Shown here: positions 47,099-55,135 of the stretch, in pieces
Layout of the letters: each line of letters begins with the position of its first letter
Position numbering within the stretch: position 1 is the stretch's first letter
Assembly (NCBI GenBank): GCA_947464185.1
Contig: CANHVY010000028.1
Span: 1-55,214 of the forward strand
Origin: Burkholderiales bacterium
Lineage (GTDB): Bacteria > Pseudomonadota > Gammaproteobacteria > Burkholderiales > Burkholderiaceae_C
Direction: 5' to 3'
DNA length: 55,214 nt
Program-made: the position numbers and the translations under genes
The notes under the pieces: generated by a model
The model's database searches: none
Told to the model about the DNA's origin: nothing
What the model saw: only the letters and a program-made list of their open reading frames with translations

Positions 47099-48634
47099 AT
47101 GAGCGCCATCACCACCCCCACCATCCGCATCCACCCCCGCGACAACGTCGTCATTGCCAGGCGCCAGCTGTTGGGCGGTAGGGTACTGGCTGAGGAAGGC
47201 GTGACCGTGGTCGGGCTGGTGCCGCCCGGCCACAAGGTCGCCACCCAGGCCATCGCCGCGGGCGAGGCCGTGCGGCGCTACGACCAGATCATCGGCCACG
47301 CCACCCAGGCCATTGCGCCGGGCCAGCACGTGCACGTGCACAACCTGGCCTATGCGGACTTTGCCCGCCACCACGAGCCGGGCGCAGGCGCCGTCCGCAC
47401 GGCCTACGTGGAGACCCCCGCCACGTTTGACGGCATCGTGCGCGCGGATGGCCGGGTGGCCACGCGCAACTACATCGGCGTGCTGACCAGCGTGAACTGC
47501 TCGGCCACGGCCGCACGCGCCATTGCCGACCACTTCCGCCGCGACATCCGCCCGGAGGCGCTTGCCGACTACCCGAACGTGGATGGCGTGGTGGCGCTGA
47601 CCCACGGCATGGGTTGCGCCACCGACAGTGCCGGCGAAGAACTGCTGGTGCTGCGCCGCACGCTGGGCGGCTATGCGCGGCACGCCAACTTTGCCGCGGT
47701 GCTGGTGGTGGGCCTGGGCTGCGAGACCAACCAGATCCAGGGCCTGATCGCACAAGAAGGGCTGGAGGAAGGCGCGAACCTGCAGACCTTCAGCATCCAG
47801 GACACGGGCGGCACCGCCAAGACCGTGGCCCGCGGGGTGGAGCTCATCAAGAAGATGCTGCCGCATGCCAACCGAGCGAAGCGCCAGCCGGTGGCCGCCA
47901 GCCACCTGACCGTGGGACTGCAGTGCGGCGGCAGCGACGGCTACTCCGGCATCAGCGCCAACCCGGCGCTCGGCGCCGCGGTGGACCGCCTGGTGCGCCA
48001 CGGCGGCACGGCCCTGCTGTCGGAGACGCCCGAGATCTATGGCGGCGAGCACCTGCTCACCCGCCGTGCCGTCAGCGCAGAGGTGGCCGACAAACTGCTG
48101 GCACGCATCGCCTGGTGGGAGGCCTACACCGCGCGCAACGGCATGAAGATGGACAACAACCCTTCCGCCGGCAACAAGGCCGGGGGCTTGACCACCATCC
48201 TGGAAAAGAGCCTGGGCGCGATTGCCAAGAGCGGCACCACCAACCTGGTGGACGTGGTGGAGTTTGCTGAAAGTGTGAAGGCGCGCGGCTTCGTCTACAT
48301 GGACACGCCGGGCTATGACCCTGTCTCAGCCACCGGTCAGGTGGCTGGCGGCGCGAACCTCATCTGCTTCACCACGGGCCGCGGTTCGGCCTATGGCTGC
48401 GCGCCCAGTCCTTCATTGAAGCTGTCCACCAACACGGCCCTGTGGACCAAGCAGCAGGAAGACATCGACATCGACTGCGGCACCATCGTCGACGGGCTGG
48501 AGACGGTGGACGAGGTGGGCGAGCGCATCTTCCGCCTGATGCTGGACACGGCCTCGGGCCGCGCCACCAAGAGCGAACAGCACGGCTACGGGCAGAACGA
48601 ATTCGTGCCCTGGCAGCTCGGGGCGGTGATGTAG
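47099..48634 (+). CDS. UxaA/GarD-family sugar-acid dehydratase
   Basis: 511 residues, the full altronate-dehydratase layout: an N-terminal SAF domain (about 8-85; RIHPRDNVVIARRQL) and a large UxaA C-terminal domain (about 110-505) with Cys-bearing motifs ALTHGMGCAT, VGLGCETNQ, LQCGGSDGYSGISANPALG and a late DNNPSAGNKAGGLTTILEKS. It dehydrates an aldonate or aldarate such as altronate or galactarate with Fe(II). It is last in the plus-strand run, 94 bp after the FAH gene, and offers a second dehydratase with different stereochemistry from the IlvD-type enzyme at 38083. Confidence 0.87.
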   Translation: MSAITTPTIRIHPRDNVVIARRQLLGGRVLAEEGVTVVGLVPPGHKVATQAIAAGEAVRRYDQIIGHATQAIAPGQHVHVHNLAYADFARHHEPGAGAVRTAYVETPATFDGIVRADGRVATRNYIGVLTSVNCSATAARAIADHFRRDIRPEALADYPNVDGVVALTHGMGCATDSAGEELLVLRRTLGGYARHANFAAVLVVGLGCETNQIQGLIAQEGLEEGANLQTFSIQDTGGTAKTVARGVELIKKMLPHANRAKRQPVAASHLTVGLQCGGSDGYSGISANPALGAAVDRLVRHGGTALLSETPEIYGGEHLLTRRAVSAEVADKLLARIAWWEAYTARNGMKMDNNPSAGNKAGGLTTILEKSLGAIAKSGTTNLVDVVEFAESVKARGFVYMDTPGYDPVSATGQVAGGANLICFTTGRGSAYGCAPSPSLKLSTNTALWTKQQEDIDIDCGTIVDGLETVDEVGERIFRLMLDTASGRATKSEQHGYGQNEFVPWQLGAVM

Positions 48635-48705
48635 GGCGTGGGGCGCGCGCAGGTCAGCACGCCGCGCCCAGTCCCGCAGGTCTGCGGCCGGCCGGCCATC
48701 AGACT

Positions 48706-49107
48706 TCAGCCCTGCGGCACCACCGCCGTGACTTCGATTTCCACCTGGGCCCGGTCTTCGATCAGGCCCGCCACCTGCACCGCGGTCATGGCGATGGCGT
48801 AGTGGCCGATCAACTCGCGAAAAACGGCCCCGATCTCCCGCGCGCGCTTGAGGTACTCGCGCTTGTCCACCAGGTACCAGGTCATGCGCGTGATGTGATG
48901 CGGGCGCGCGCCCGCTTCGGCCAGCACGGCCTTGACATTGGCCAGGGTCTGGCGCACCTGCTCCACCAGGTCGTCGCTGTCGAAAGCACACTGTGCGTTC
49001 CAGCCGATCTGACCGGCAACGAACACCTGCAAGCCCGTGGCGGCCACGCCGTTGGCATAGCCCTTGGGTGCGGCCCAGCCAGCAGGCTGAAGGACGGTGA
49101 TGGTCAT
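48706..49107 (-). CDS. Rid-family (YjgF/YER057c) protein lacking the RidA Arg
   Basis: 133 residues, typical Rid length and fold (YANGVAATGLQVFVAGQIGW, LANVKAVLAEAGARPHHITR, VEIEVTAVVPQG). In RidA an Arg (105 in E. coli numbering) in PARSxVxV binds the imine carboxylate; here the aligned stretch is AIAMTAVQV, with Met in its place. It may therefore belong to the Rid4-7 groups without classic imine deaminase activity. Its start overlaps the ligase stop (ATGA), so it is probably specific to the 2-aminobenzoyl-CoA pathway, whose ring-reduced intermediate is an enamine. Confidence 0.88.
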   Translation of the reverse strand: MTITVLQPAGWAAPKGYANGVAATGLQVFVAGQIGWNAQCAFDSDDLVEQVRQTLANVKAVLAEAGARPHHITRMTWYLVDKREYLKRAREIGAVFRELIGHYAIAMTAVQVAGLIEDRAQVEIEVTAVVPQG

Positions 49108-50711
49108 GTGGGGGTCCTCAGCTTGAAGCGTTGCAGCTTGCCGGTCTCGGTGCGCGGCAGGCTGTCGCGGAATTCCACCGCGCGGGGGTACTTGTAGGGG
49201 GCGATGGTCTGTTTGACGAAATCCTGCAGGGCCTTGGCCATGGCGTCGTCAGCCCCCTGGCCAGGCTTGAGCACGACGAAGGCCTTGACGATCTGGCCGC
49301 GGTCGGCATCGGCCACACCGATCACACCGCACTCGGCCACCGCCGGGTGCAGCAGCAACGCGCTCTCCACCTCTGGCCCGGCGATGTTGTAGCCGCCGGA
49401 GATGATCATGTCGTCGGTGCGCGCCTGGTAGACGAACTGCCCGTCCTCGTCCACCAGATAGGCGTCGCCTGTGAGATTCCAGCCGTGCTGCACATAGCTC
49501 GCCTGACGAGGGTCGTCCAGGTACTTGCAGCCCGTGGGACCCTTGACCGCCAGCCGCCCCACGGTGCCGCGGGGCACCTCGTGAAAGTTCTCGTCCACCA
49601 CCATCGCGCGGTAGCCCGGCACGGGCAGGCCGGTGGCGCCCGGCTTGGCGTGGGCCTCGTCCGATGAGATGAAGATGTGGAACATCTCGGTGGAGCCGAT
49701 GCCGTCGATGATCTCGATGCCGGTGGCCTGCTTCCACAGCGCGCGCGTGGCGGCCGGCAAGGCCTCGCCGGCGCTGACGCACTTGCGCAGCGACGACAGG
49801 TCGTGCTGCGCCACCACGCCCGCCATCGCACGGTAGGAGGTCGGAGCCGTGAACAGCACGGAAGCGCGGTGCTGGGCGATGGCCGCCGGCAGCACGTCCG
49901 GGCTGGCCTTTTCCAGCAGCACCGTGGCTGCACCAACGGCCATCGGAAAGACCAGCAAGCCGCCCAGGCCGAACGTGAAGGCCAGGGGCGGGCTGCCGAT
50001 GAACACATCGTCAGCCTGGGGGCGCAGCACATGCGGGGGCCAGCAGGCGCAGGCCGCCATCACGTCGCGGTGGAAGTGCATGGCCGCCTTGGGCTGGCCG
50101 GTGGTGCCCGAGGTGAAGGCCATCAAGCAGGTATCGTCGGCCGCGGTATCCGCGCACTCGAAGGTGGCCGGCTTGGCCGCCATCGCCTGCTCCAGCGGCG
50201 AGTGCTCCCCACCGTTGAAGTGCAGCACGGTCTTCAGGTGCGGCGCACGCTCCTGCGCCGCCGCCAGGTCAGCGCCCAGGCGCGCATCGCACAGCGCCAG
50301 GCCGATCTGCGCCTTTTCGATGATGGTGGACAACTCCTGCGCGCGCAGCAAGGGCATCGTGCCCACGGCAATGCCGCCCGCCTTGAATACCGCCAGGAAG
50401 CAGGCCGCCAGCATGGGGCTGTTGGCGCCCCGCAGCAGCACGCGCTGCCCCGTGACCAGTCCCAGGTCTTCCACCAGCACGCGGGCCAGGCGGTTGACCT
50501 GGGCCTGCAACTGTCCGTAGGTCCAGGTCGTGCCATCTGCGGCGATGAGGCAGCGCCGGGCGCCCTGCCCAGCAGCCACCCAGCGGTCCAGCAATTCCGC
50601 GGCGCAATTCAGGCGCGCCGGCAAGCGCAGTTCCGGCAGGTCGAACACGAATTCCGGCAGGGCCTCGGGTGGGGGCAGGCGGTCGGGCGCAAAGGTATCG
50701 ACGCAGGCCAT
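49104..50711 (-). CDS. 2-aminobenzoate (anthranilate)-CoA ligase
   Basis: 535 residues, benzoate-CoA-ligase branch of the AMP-forming acyl-CoA synthetases. AMP-binding core MAFTSGTTGQPKAAMHFHRD, GIGSTEMFHIF, TGDAYLVDEDG and RTDDMIISGGYNIAGPEVE; the C-terminal catalytic Lys lies in PRTETGKLQRFKL. The gene is divergent from kynB, and the kyn enzymes produce anthranilate, so activation of anthranilate is the natural role; benzoate or hydroxybenzoate ligase are alternatives. The next enzyme, 2-aminobenzoyl-CoA monooxygenase/reductase, is not in the window. Confidence 0.85.
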   Translation of the reverse strand: MACVDTFAPDRLPPPEALPEFVFDLPELRLPARLNCAAELLDRWVAAGQGARRCLIAADGTTWTYGQLQAQVNRLARVLVEDLGLVTGQRVLLRGANSPMLAACFLAVFKAGGIAVGTMPLLRAQELSTIIEKAQIGLALCDARLGADLAAAQERAPHLKTVLHFNGGEHSPLEQAMAAKPATFECADTAADDTCLMAFTSGTTGQPKAAMHFHRDVMAACACWPPHVLRPQADDVFIGSPPLAFTFGLGGLLVFPMAVGAATVLLEKASPDVLPAAIAQHRASVLFTAPTSYRAMAGVVAQHDLSSLRKCVSAGEALPAATRALWKQATGIEIIDGIGSTEMFHIFISSDEAHAKPGATGLPVPGYRAMVVDENFHEVPRGTVGRLAVKGPTGCKYLDDPRQASYVQHGWNLTGDAYLVDEDGQFVYQARTDDMIISGGYNIAGPEVESALLLHPAVAECGVIGVADADRGQIVKAFVVLKPGQGADDAMAKALQDFVKQTIAPYKYPRAVEFRDSLPRTETGKLQRFKLRTPT

Positions 50712-50742
50712 GGGGCTCCTTGATGGATGGGTTTCAAGCCTC

Positions 50743-50806
50743 GAATTACTTTACAACTAAACTATTTTTCATCAGGCCCGAGCCCACCCGGGTTGACCCT
50801 GATGAA
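50743..50806. promoter_or_regulatory. kyn / aminobenzoate divergent control region
   Basis: An A/T-rich island (50743-50771, ATTACTTTACAACTAAACTA and following T-run) stands out from the G+C-rich surroundings and holds the TTTA-CAAC-TAAA dyad. Next, TTCATCAGG (50768-50776) and CCTGATGAA (50798-50806) form a perfect nine-base inverted repeat with a 21-bp spacer, ending 12 bp before the kynB ATG. It may be a paired operator or a leader stem masking the kynB start, which has no clear ribosome site. Confidence 0.5.
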
Positions 50807-50818
50807 CACTACCCTGCC

Positions 50819-51454
50819 ATGCCCTCTCGCCTCTGGGACATCTCGCCGCCGGTACACGCGGGTTCACCCGTCTTTCCTGGCGACACGCCTTACGCCCAGC
50901 AATGGACCTGGACGCTGGAGGGCGCGTGCCCGGTGAACGTCAGCAGCCTCACCCTGAGCCCTCACGTGGGCGCCCACGCCGACGCGCCCCTGCACTACGC
51001 ACCCGACGGCGCCGCCGTGGGCGCGCTGGATCTGGAGCCGTACCTGGGGCCGTGCCGGGTGATCCATGCGCTGGACGCGAGGCCCTTGGTCACCTGGGCC
51101 CATCTGGCCCACGCCGTAGACGCTTCCCTGCCGCCACGAGTGCTGGTGCGCACCTATCGGCAACACCCGGGCGATGTCTGGGACGGCAAGCTGTCCGGCG
51201 TGGACCCACAGGCCCTGGAGCGGCTGGCCGATCTCGGCGTTCGTCTCATCGGCATCGACACCGCCAGCATCGACCCCGCCGACAGCAAAGCCCTCTCTGC
51301 CCACCAGGTGCTGCGCCGTCGCGACCTGCGGGTGCTGGAGAACCTCGTGCTCGAGCAGGTGCCCGAGGGCGACTACGAACTGATCGCCCTGCCCCTGAAG
51401 CTCACCACCGCCGATGCCTCGCCCGTGCGCGCCGTGCTGCGCGCCCTGAGCTGA
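50819..51454 (+). CDS. kynB: arylformamidase (kynurenine formamidase)
   Basis: 211 residues from ATG 50819 (MPSRLWDISPPVHAGSPVFP). The cyclase-family metal motif is SPHVGAHADAPLHY (about 49-62), with the LIGIDTASIDPADSKALSAH region later. It hydrolyses N-formylkynurenine to kynurenine, step 2 of tryptophan breakdown. It is the first gene of the plus-strand kynB-kynU-kynA run. Confidence 0.95.
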   Translation: MPSRLWDISPPVHAGSPVFPGDTPYAQQWTWTLEGACPVNVSSLTLSPHVGAHADAPLHYAPDGAAVGALDLEPYLGPCRVIHALDARPLVTWAHLAHAVDASLPPRVLVRTYRQHPGDVWDGKLSGVDPQALERLADLGVRLIGIDTASIDPADSKALSAHQVLRRRDLRVLENLVLEQVPEGDYELIALPLKLTTADASPVRAVLRALS

Positions 51455-51509
51455 GGCGCGACCCCACGCCTGTTCCCCCACGCCACTTGTGCCTCTACCG
51501 CCGAGCCCC

Positions 51510-52835
51510 ATGACCCTTTTCAGCCCGATCACCCGCGCCGACTGCGAAGCCCTGGATCGCCAGGACCCCCTGGGAACGTTGCGCACGCAGTTTTCCATCC
51601 CGCCCGGCCTCATCTACCTGGACGGCAACTCCCTCGGGGTGCTGCCGGCCGCAGCCGCGGCCCGGGTGGCACAGGTGGTGCAGCAGGAGTGGGGCCAGGG
51701 GCTGATCCGCAGTTGGAACAGTGCGGGCTGGATGAACCTGTCGCAGCGCGTGGGCGACAAGATCGCCCGATTGGTAGGCGCCGCGCCCGGCGAACTGGTG
51801 GTGGCCGACTCCACCTCGGTGAACCTGTTCAAGGTGCTGAGCGCGGCCCTGCACCTGGCGGGCGTCACCCGCGGTGAGCCAGCCCCTGGCGCCGGCGGCC
51901 AGGCCGCCCACAGCCCCCGGCGCGACGTCATCGTCAGCGAACGCAGCAACTTCCCCACCGACCTCTACATCGCGCAGTCGCTAGCGCAGCAACACGGCGT
52001 CCGCCTGGAGTTGCTGGAGGCCGAGGAGATCCCGGCCCGGCTGTCCGGCGCCCGCGGCCAGGACGTGGCGGTCCTAACGCTCACCCACGTCAACTACCGC
52101 ACCGGGCGCATGCACGACATGGCCGGGCTCACGGCACGGGCCCACGCGGCAGGTGCGCTGACCGTCTGGGACCTCGCACACTCGGCCGGCGCCGTGCCTG
52201 TGGATCTGAACGGAGCAGGGGCCGACTTTGCCGTGGGCTGCGGCTACAAGTACCTGAACGGCGGGCCCGGGGCGCCCGCCTTCGTCTGGGCGCACCGCCG
52301 GCATGTGGACCGTGCCTGGCAGCCGCTGGCCGGCTGGATCGGCCATGCCGCACCCTTCGAGTTCACGCCGGACTACCGCCCGGCACCTGGCATCAGCCGC
52401 TACCTGTGCGGCACGCCGCCCGTGCTCTCGCTGGCGGCGCTGGAATGCGGCGTGGACACGGTGCTCGCCGCCGAGCCGCTGGGTGGCATGGCGGCGCTGC
52501 GCCAGAAATCGCTGGCCCTGACCCGGCTGTTCGCCGGCCTGGTGCAGGCGCGTTGCGCCGGCCACGGCTTGCGGCTGGTCTCGCCCACCGACGATGCGCA
52601 GCGCGGCTCGCAGGTCTGCCTGGCGCGTGATGAAGGTGCCTACGCCATCGTGCAGGCGCTGATCGAGCGTGGCGTGATCGGCGACTTCCGCGCGCCCGAC
52701 GTGCTGCGTTTCGGCTTCACGCCGCTGTACATCGGCTATGCCGAGGTGTGGGATGCCGTGGAACATTTGCGCCAGGTGCTGGACGGTGGCGTCTGGCGCG
52801 AAGCCCGATTCCAGCAACGACAACAGGTGACTTGA
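51510..52835 (+). CDS. kynU: kynureninase
   Basis: 441 residues from ATG 51510 (MTLFSPITRADCEALDRQDP); a GTG at 51489 would add seven residues. PLP-enzyme fold type I: IYLDGNSLGVLPAAAAARV, WDLAHSAGAVPVDLNGAGAD, and the PLP Lys in VGCGYKYLNGGPGAPAF. It splits kynurenine into anthranilate and alanine. A Gly/Pro-rich insert near residue 130 (SPRRDV preceded by APGAGGQAAH) makes it slightly longer than usual. 55 bp after kynB. Confidence 0.95.
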   Translation: MTLFSPITRADCEALDRQDPLGTLRTQFSIPPGLIYLDGNSLGVLPAAAAARVAQVVQQEWGQGLIRSWNSAGWMNLSQRVGDKIARLVGAAPGELVVADSTSVNLFKVLSAALHLAGVTRGEPAPGAGGQAAHSPRRDVIVSERSNFPTDLYIAQSLAQQHGVRLELLEAEEIPARLSGARGQDVAVLTLTHVNYRTGRMHDMAGLTARAHAAGALTVWDLAHSAGAVPVDLNGAGADFAVGCGYKYLNGGPGAPAFVWAHRRHVDRAWQPLAGWIGHAAPFEFTPDYRPAPGISRYLCGTPPVLSLAALECGVDTVLAAEPLGGMAALRQKSLALTRLFAGLVQARCAGHGLRLVSPTDDAQRGSQVCLARDEGAYAIVQALIERGVIGDFRAPDVLRFGFTPLYIGYAEVWDAVEHLRQVLDGGVWREARFQQRQQVT

Positions 52836-52923
52836 GTGCCCAAGACAGGCCCCTCCACACCCCCGCTGACCCGCGCGCCGGCTTGCCCGCTGGCGTGCAC
52901 CGGCACCTTGCAAAGGCACTGAG

Positions 52924-53814
52924 ATGAGCTGCCCCTTCGGATACGGTGACGATGAGCCTGAGGGTGTGAAGCCTCCCCGCACGCAAGAGGACGATGACCA
53001 GCTCGAGGGAGCACAGACCGACTTCTCCACCGAGATGAGCTACGGCGACTACCTGCACCTGGACCAGGTGCTCAACGCCCAGCACCCGCGCTCGCCCGAC
53101 CACAACGAGATGCTGTTCATCGTGCAGCACCAGACCAGCGAGCTGTGGATGAAGCTGATGCTGCACGAACTGCACGCCGCCATCCAGGCCGTCTCGCAGG
53201 ACCGGCTGCCCACCGCCTTCAAGATGCTGGCCCGGGTGAGCCGCATCATGGAGCAGCTGGTGCACGCCTGGGACGTGCTGGCCACCATGACCCCGCCCGA
53301 GTACAGCGCGATCCGCAGCTACCTGGCCAGTTCCAGCGGCTTCCAGAGCTGGCAGTACCGCTGCATCGAATTCGCCCTGGGCAACAAGAAGGCGGCGATG
53401 CTCAAGCCCCACGCCCACCGGCCGGACCTGCTGGCCCATGTGCAAGCCGCCTACGAGGCGCCCTCGCTGTACGACGAGAGCCTGCGCCTGCTGGCGCGCC
53501 GCGGGCTGCCGGTGCCCGCCTCCCACACCGCCCGCGACTGGCGTGAGCCCTACCCCGCCAGCGACGAAGTCGAGGCCGCGTGGCTGCAGGTCTACCGCCA
53601 GCCCGAGCAACACTGGGACCTCTACCAATTGGGCGAAGAGTTGACCGACCTGGAAGACGCCTTCCGGCTGTGGCGCTTTCGCCACCTCACCACCGTGGAG
53701 CGCATCATCGGCTTCAAGCGCGGCACCGGCGGCACCAGCGGCGTGGGCTACCTGCGCAAGATGCTGGACGTGGTGCTCTTCCCCGAGATATGGAAGCTGC
53801 GCACGGACCTGTAA
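52924..53814 (+). CDS. kynA: tryptophan 2,3-dioxygenase
   Basis: 296 residues. Heme enzyme of the TDO family: [23 protein letters not shown]-like [19 protein letters not shown] with the substrate-contact His, [14 protein letters not shown], and the proximal heme His in [18 protein letters not shown] followed by [14 protein letters not shown]. It catalyses the first step, tryptophan to N-formylkynurenine. It follows kynU after 88 bp. The first 35 residues are acidic and variable. Confidence 0.96.
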   Translation: MSCPFGYGDDEPEGVKPPRTQEDDDQLEGAQTDFSTEMSYGDYLHLDQVLNAQHPRSPDHNEMLFIVQHQTSELWMKLMLHELHAAIQAVSQDRLPTAFKMLARVSRIMEQLVHAWDVLATMTPPEYSAIRSYLASSSGFQSWQYRCIEFALGNKKAAMLKPHAHRPDLLAHVQAAYEAPSLYDESLRLLARRGLPVPASHTARDWREPYPASDEVEAAWLQVYRQPEQHWDLYQLGEELTDLEDAFRLWRFRHLTTVERIIGFKRGTGGTSGVGYLRKMLDVVLFPEIWKLRTDL

Positions 53815-53868
53815 AAGCGAGGTCCGCATCGGCACCTCAGGGCCGCCTCAAAATCATGAAAAAGGAAC

Positions 53869-53897
53869 TTGAGCTTTTCGAATTTCATGGCTTTAAT
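53869..53897 (+). promoter_or_regulatory. sigma-70 promoter for a possibly leaderless ATPase mRNA
   Basis: TTGAGC (53869-53874) and TTTAAT (53892-53897) at exactly 17-bp spacing, in an A/T-rich stretch. The ATG of the next gene is at 53906, eight bases after the -10, where transcription would start, and no ribosome site precedes it. Confidence 0.6.
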
Positions 53898-53905
53898 GCA
53901 CCTCC

Positions 53906-55135
53906 ATGGACCGGATAGATCGCCCGGCGCTCATCGATTCGGTGTGCTCTGCGCTGGCCCGTTCACGCGCGGTGGTGCTGGCCGGCCCGCGTCAATCCGG
54001 CAAGAGCACCCTGGCGCAGAGCTTCCTGCCCCGAAGCTCGCCGCGCTACTTCGACCTTGAAAACCCGCTGCATGAGAGCCGGCTCACCCAACCGATGGAC
54101 ACCCTGTCCAGATTGCAGGGCCTGGTTGTCATCGACGAAGTGCAGCGCCGGCCCGGGCTGTTCCCCGTGCTACGGTTGCTGATCGACCGCTCTGATGCAC
54201 CCGGGCAATACCTGCTGCTGGGCAGCGCCTCCCCCCAGCTGCTGCGGCAGGCGGGTGAGTCGCTGCTCGGTGGCGTGGAGGTGGTGGAGGTTGCCGGCTT
54301 CGATCTCGGCGAGGTCGCTGCAGCAGACAGCCCTGCGGACAGGGCGCCCGATACCGCCTCGCCGCTGAACGAAGCGATGCCCGACGCCGCTGCCGCACGC
54401 CTGTGGCTGCGAGGCGGCTTCCCGCGCTCCTACCTGGCGGCCTCGGATGCCGACAGCCTGGCATGGCGCGCAGGCGCCATCTCCAGCCATGTCGAGGTAG
54501 ACCTCCCTCAGTTCGGCTTGGGCATTGCCGCCCCTGCGATGTTGCGCTTCTGGCGCATGCTGGCGCACTGCCACGCTCAGGTGTGGAACGCGGCCGAGCC
54601 CGCACGCTCACTCGGGGTGTCCGAGCCCACGGTCAGGCGTTATCTGGAGACGTTGACCCATACGCTGATGGTGCGACAACTGCAGCCCTGGCACGAGAAC
54701 CTGGGCAAGCGGCAGATCAAGGCCCCAAAGGTGTATTTCCGCGACAGTGGGCTGCTGCACGCGCTGATGGGCGCGGCCACACTTCCGGAGCTGCTGGCCC
54801 ACCCCCGCTGTGGCGCCAGTTGGGAGGGGTTCGCGCTGGAGCAGGTGCTGCGGATCGCCCGGCCCGAGGCCGCCTACTTCTGGGCCACACACCAAGGCGC
54901 CGAACTCGATCTGCTGCTGCTTCGCGCAGAGCAGCGCATTGGCGTGGAGTTCAAGCGAGCCGATGTGCCCACGGTCACCCGCTCGATGAGTACCGCATTT
55001 CAAGACCTGAAGCTGGATCGCCTCTACGTCGTCTACCCGGGCGCCGACCGGTTCGCACTGGATGATCGCATCGAAGCCGTGCCCCTTAGGGAAGGTCTGC
55101 AAAACCCCCGGGCAAACGTGCTTGCCGGGGCGTGA
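53906..55135 (+). CDS. AAA_14/DUF4143 ATPase, 3' end altered by IS insertion
   Basis: 409 residues. N-terminal AAA_14 domain: Walker A GPRQSGKST (about 27-35), Walker B LVVIDEVQRRPGL, sensor-like LLLGSASPQLLR. The C-terminal DUF4143 domain has YFRDSGLLHALMG, SWEGFALEQVLR and a nuclease-like core AELDLLLLRAEQRIGVEFKR. These proteins are widespread, often mobile, and of uncertain role (suggested links to toxin-antitoxin or defence). From about residue 395 (LREGLQNPRANVLAGA) the frame runs into what looks like the left end of an IS5-family element, so the last 15 residues are probably foreign. Confidence 0.88.
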   Translation: MDRIDRPALIDSVCSALARSRAVVLAGPRQSGKSTLAQSFLPRSSPRYFDLENPLHESRLTQPMDTLSRLQGLVVIDEVQRRPGLFPVLRLLIDRSDAPGQYLLLGSASPQLLRQAGESLLGGVEVVEVAGFDLGEVAAADSPADRAPDTASPLNEAMPDAAAARLWLRGGFPRSYLAASDADSLAWRAGAISSHVEVDLPQFGLGIAAPAMLRFWRMLAHCHAQVWNAAEPARSLGVSEPTVRRYLETLTHTLMVRQLQPWHENLGKRQIKAPKVYFRDSGLLHALMGAATLPELLAHPRCGASWEGFALEQVLRIARPEAAYFWATHQGAELDLLLLRAEQRIGVEFKRADVPTVTRSMSTAFQDLKLDRLYVVYPGADRFALDDRIEAVPLREGLQNPRANVLAGA

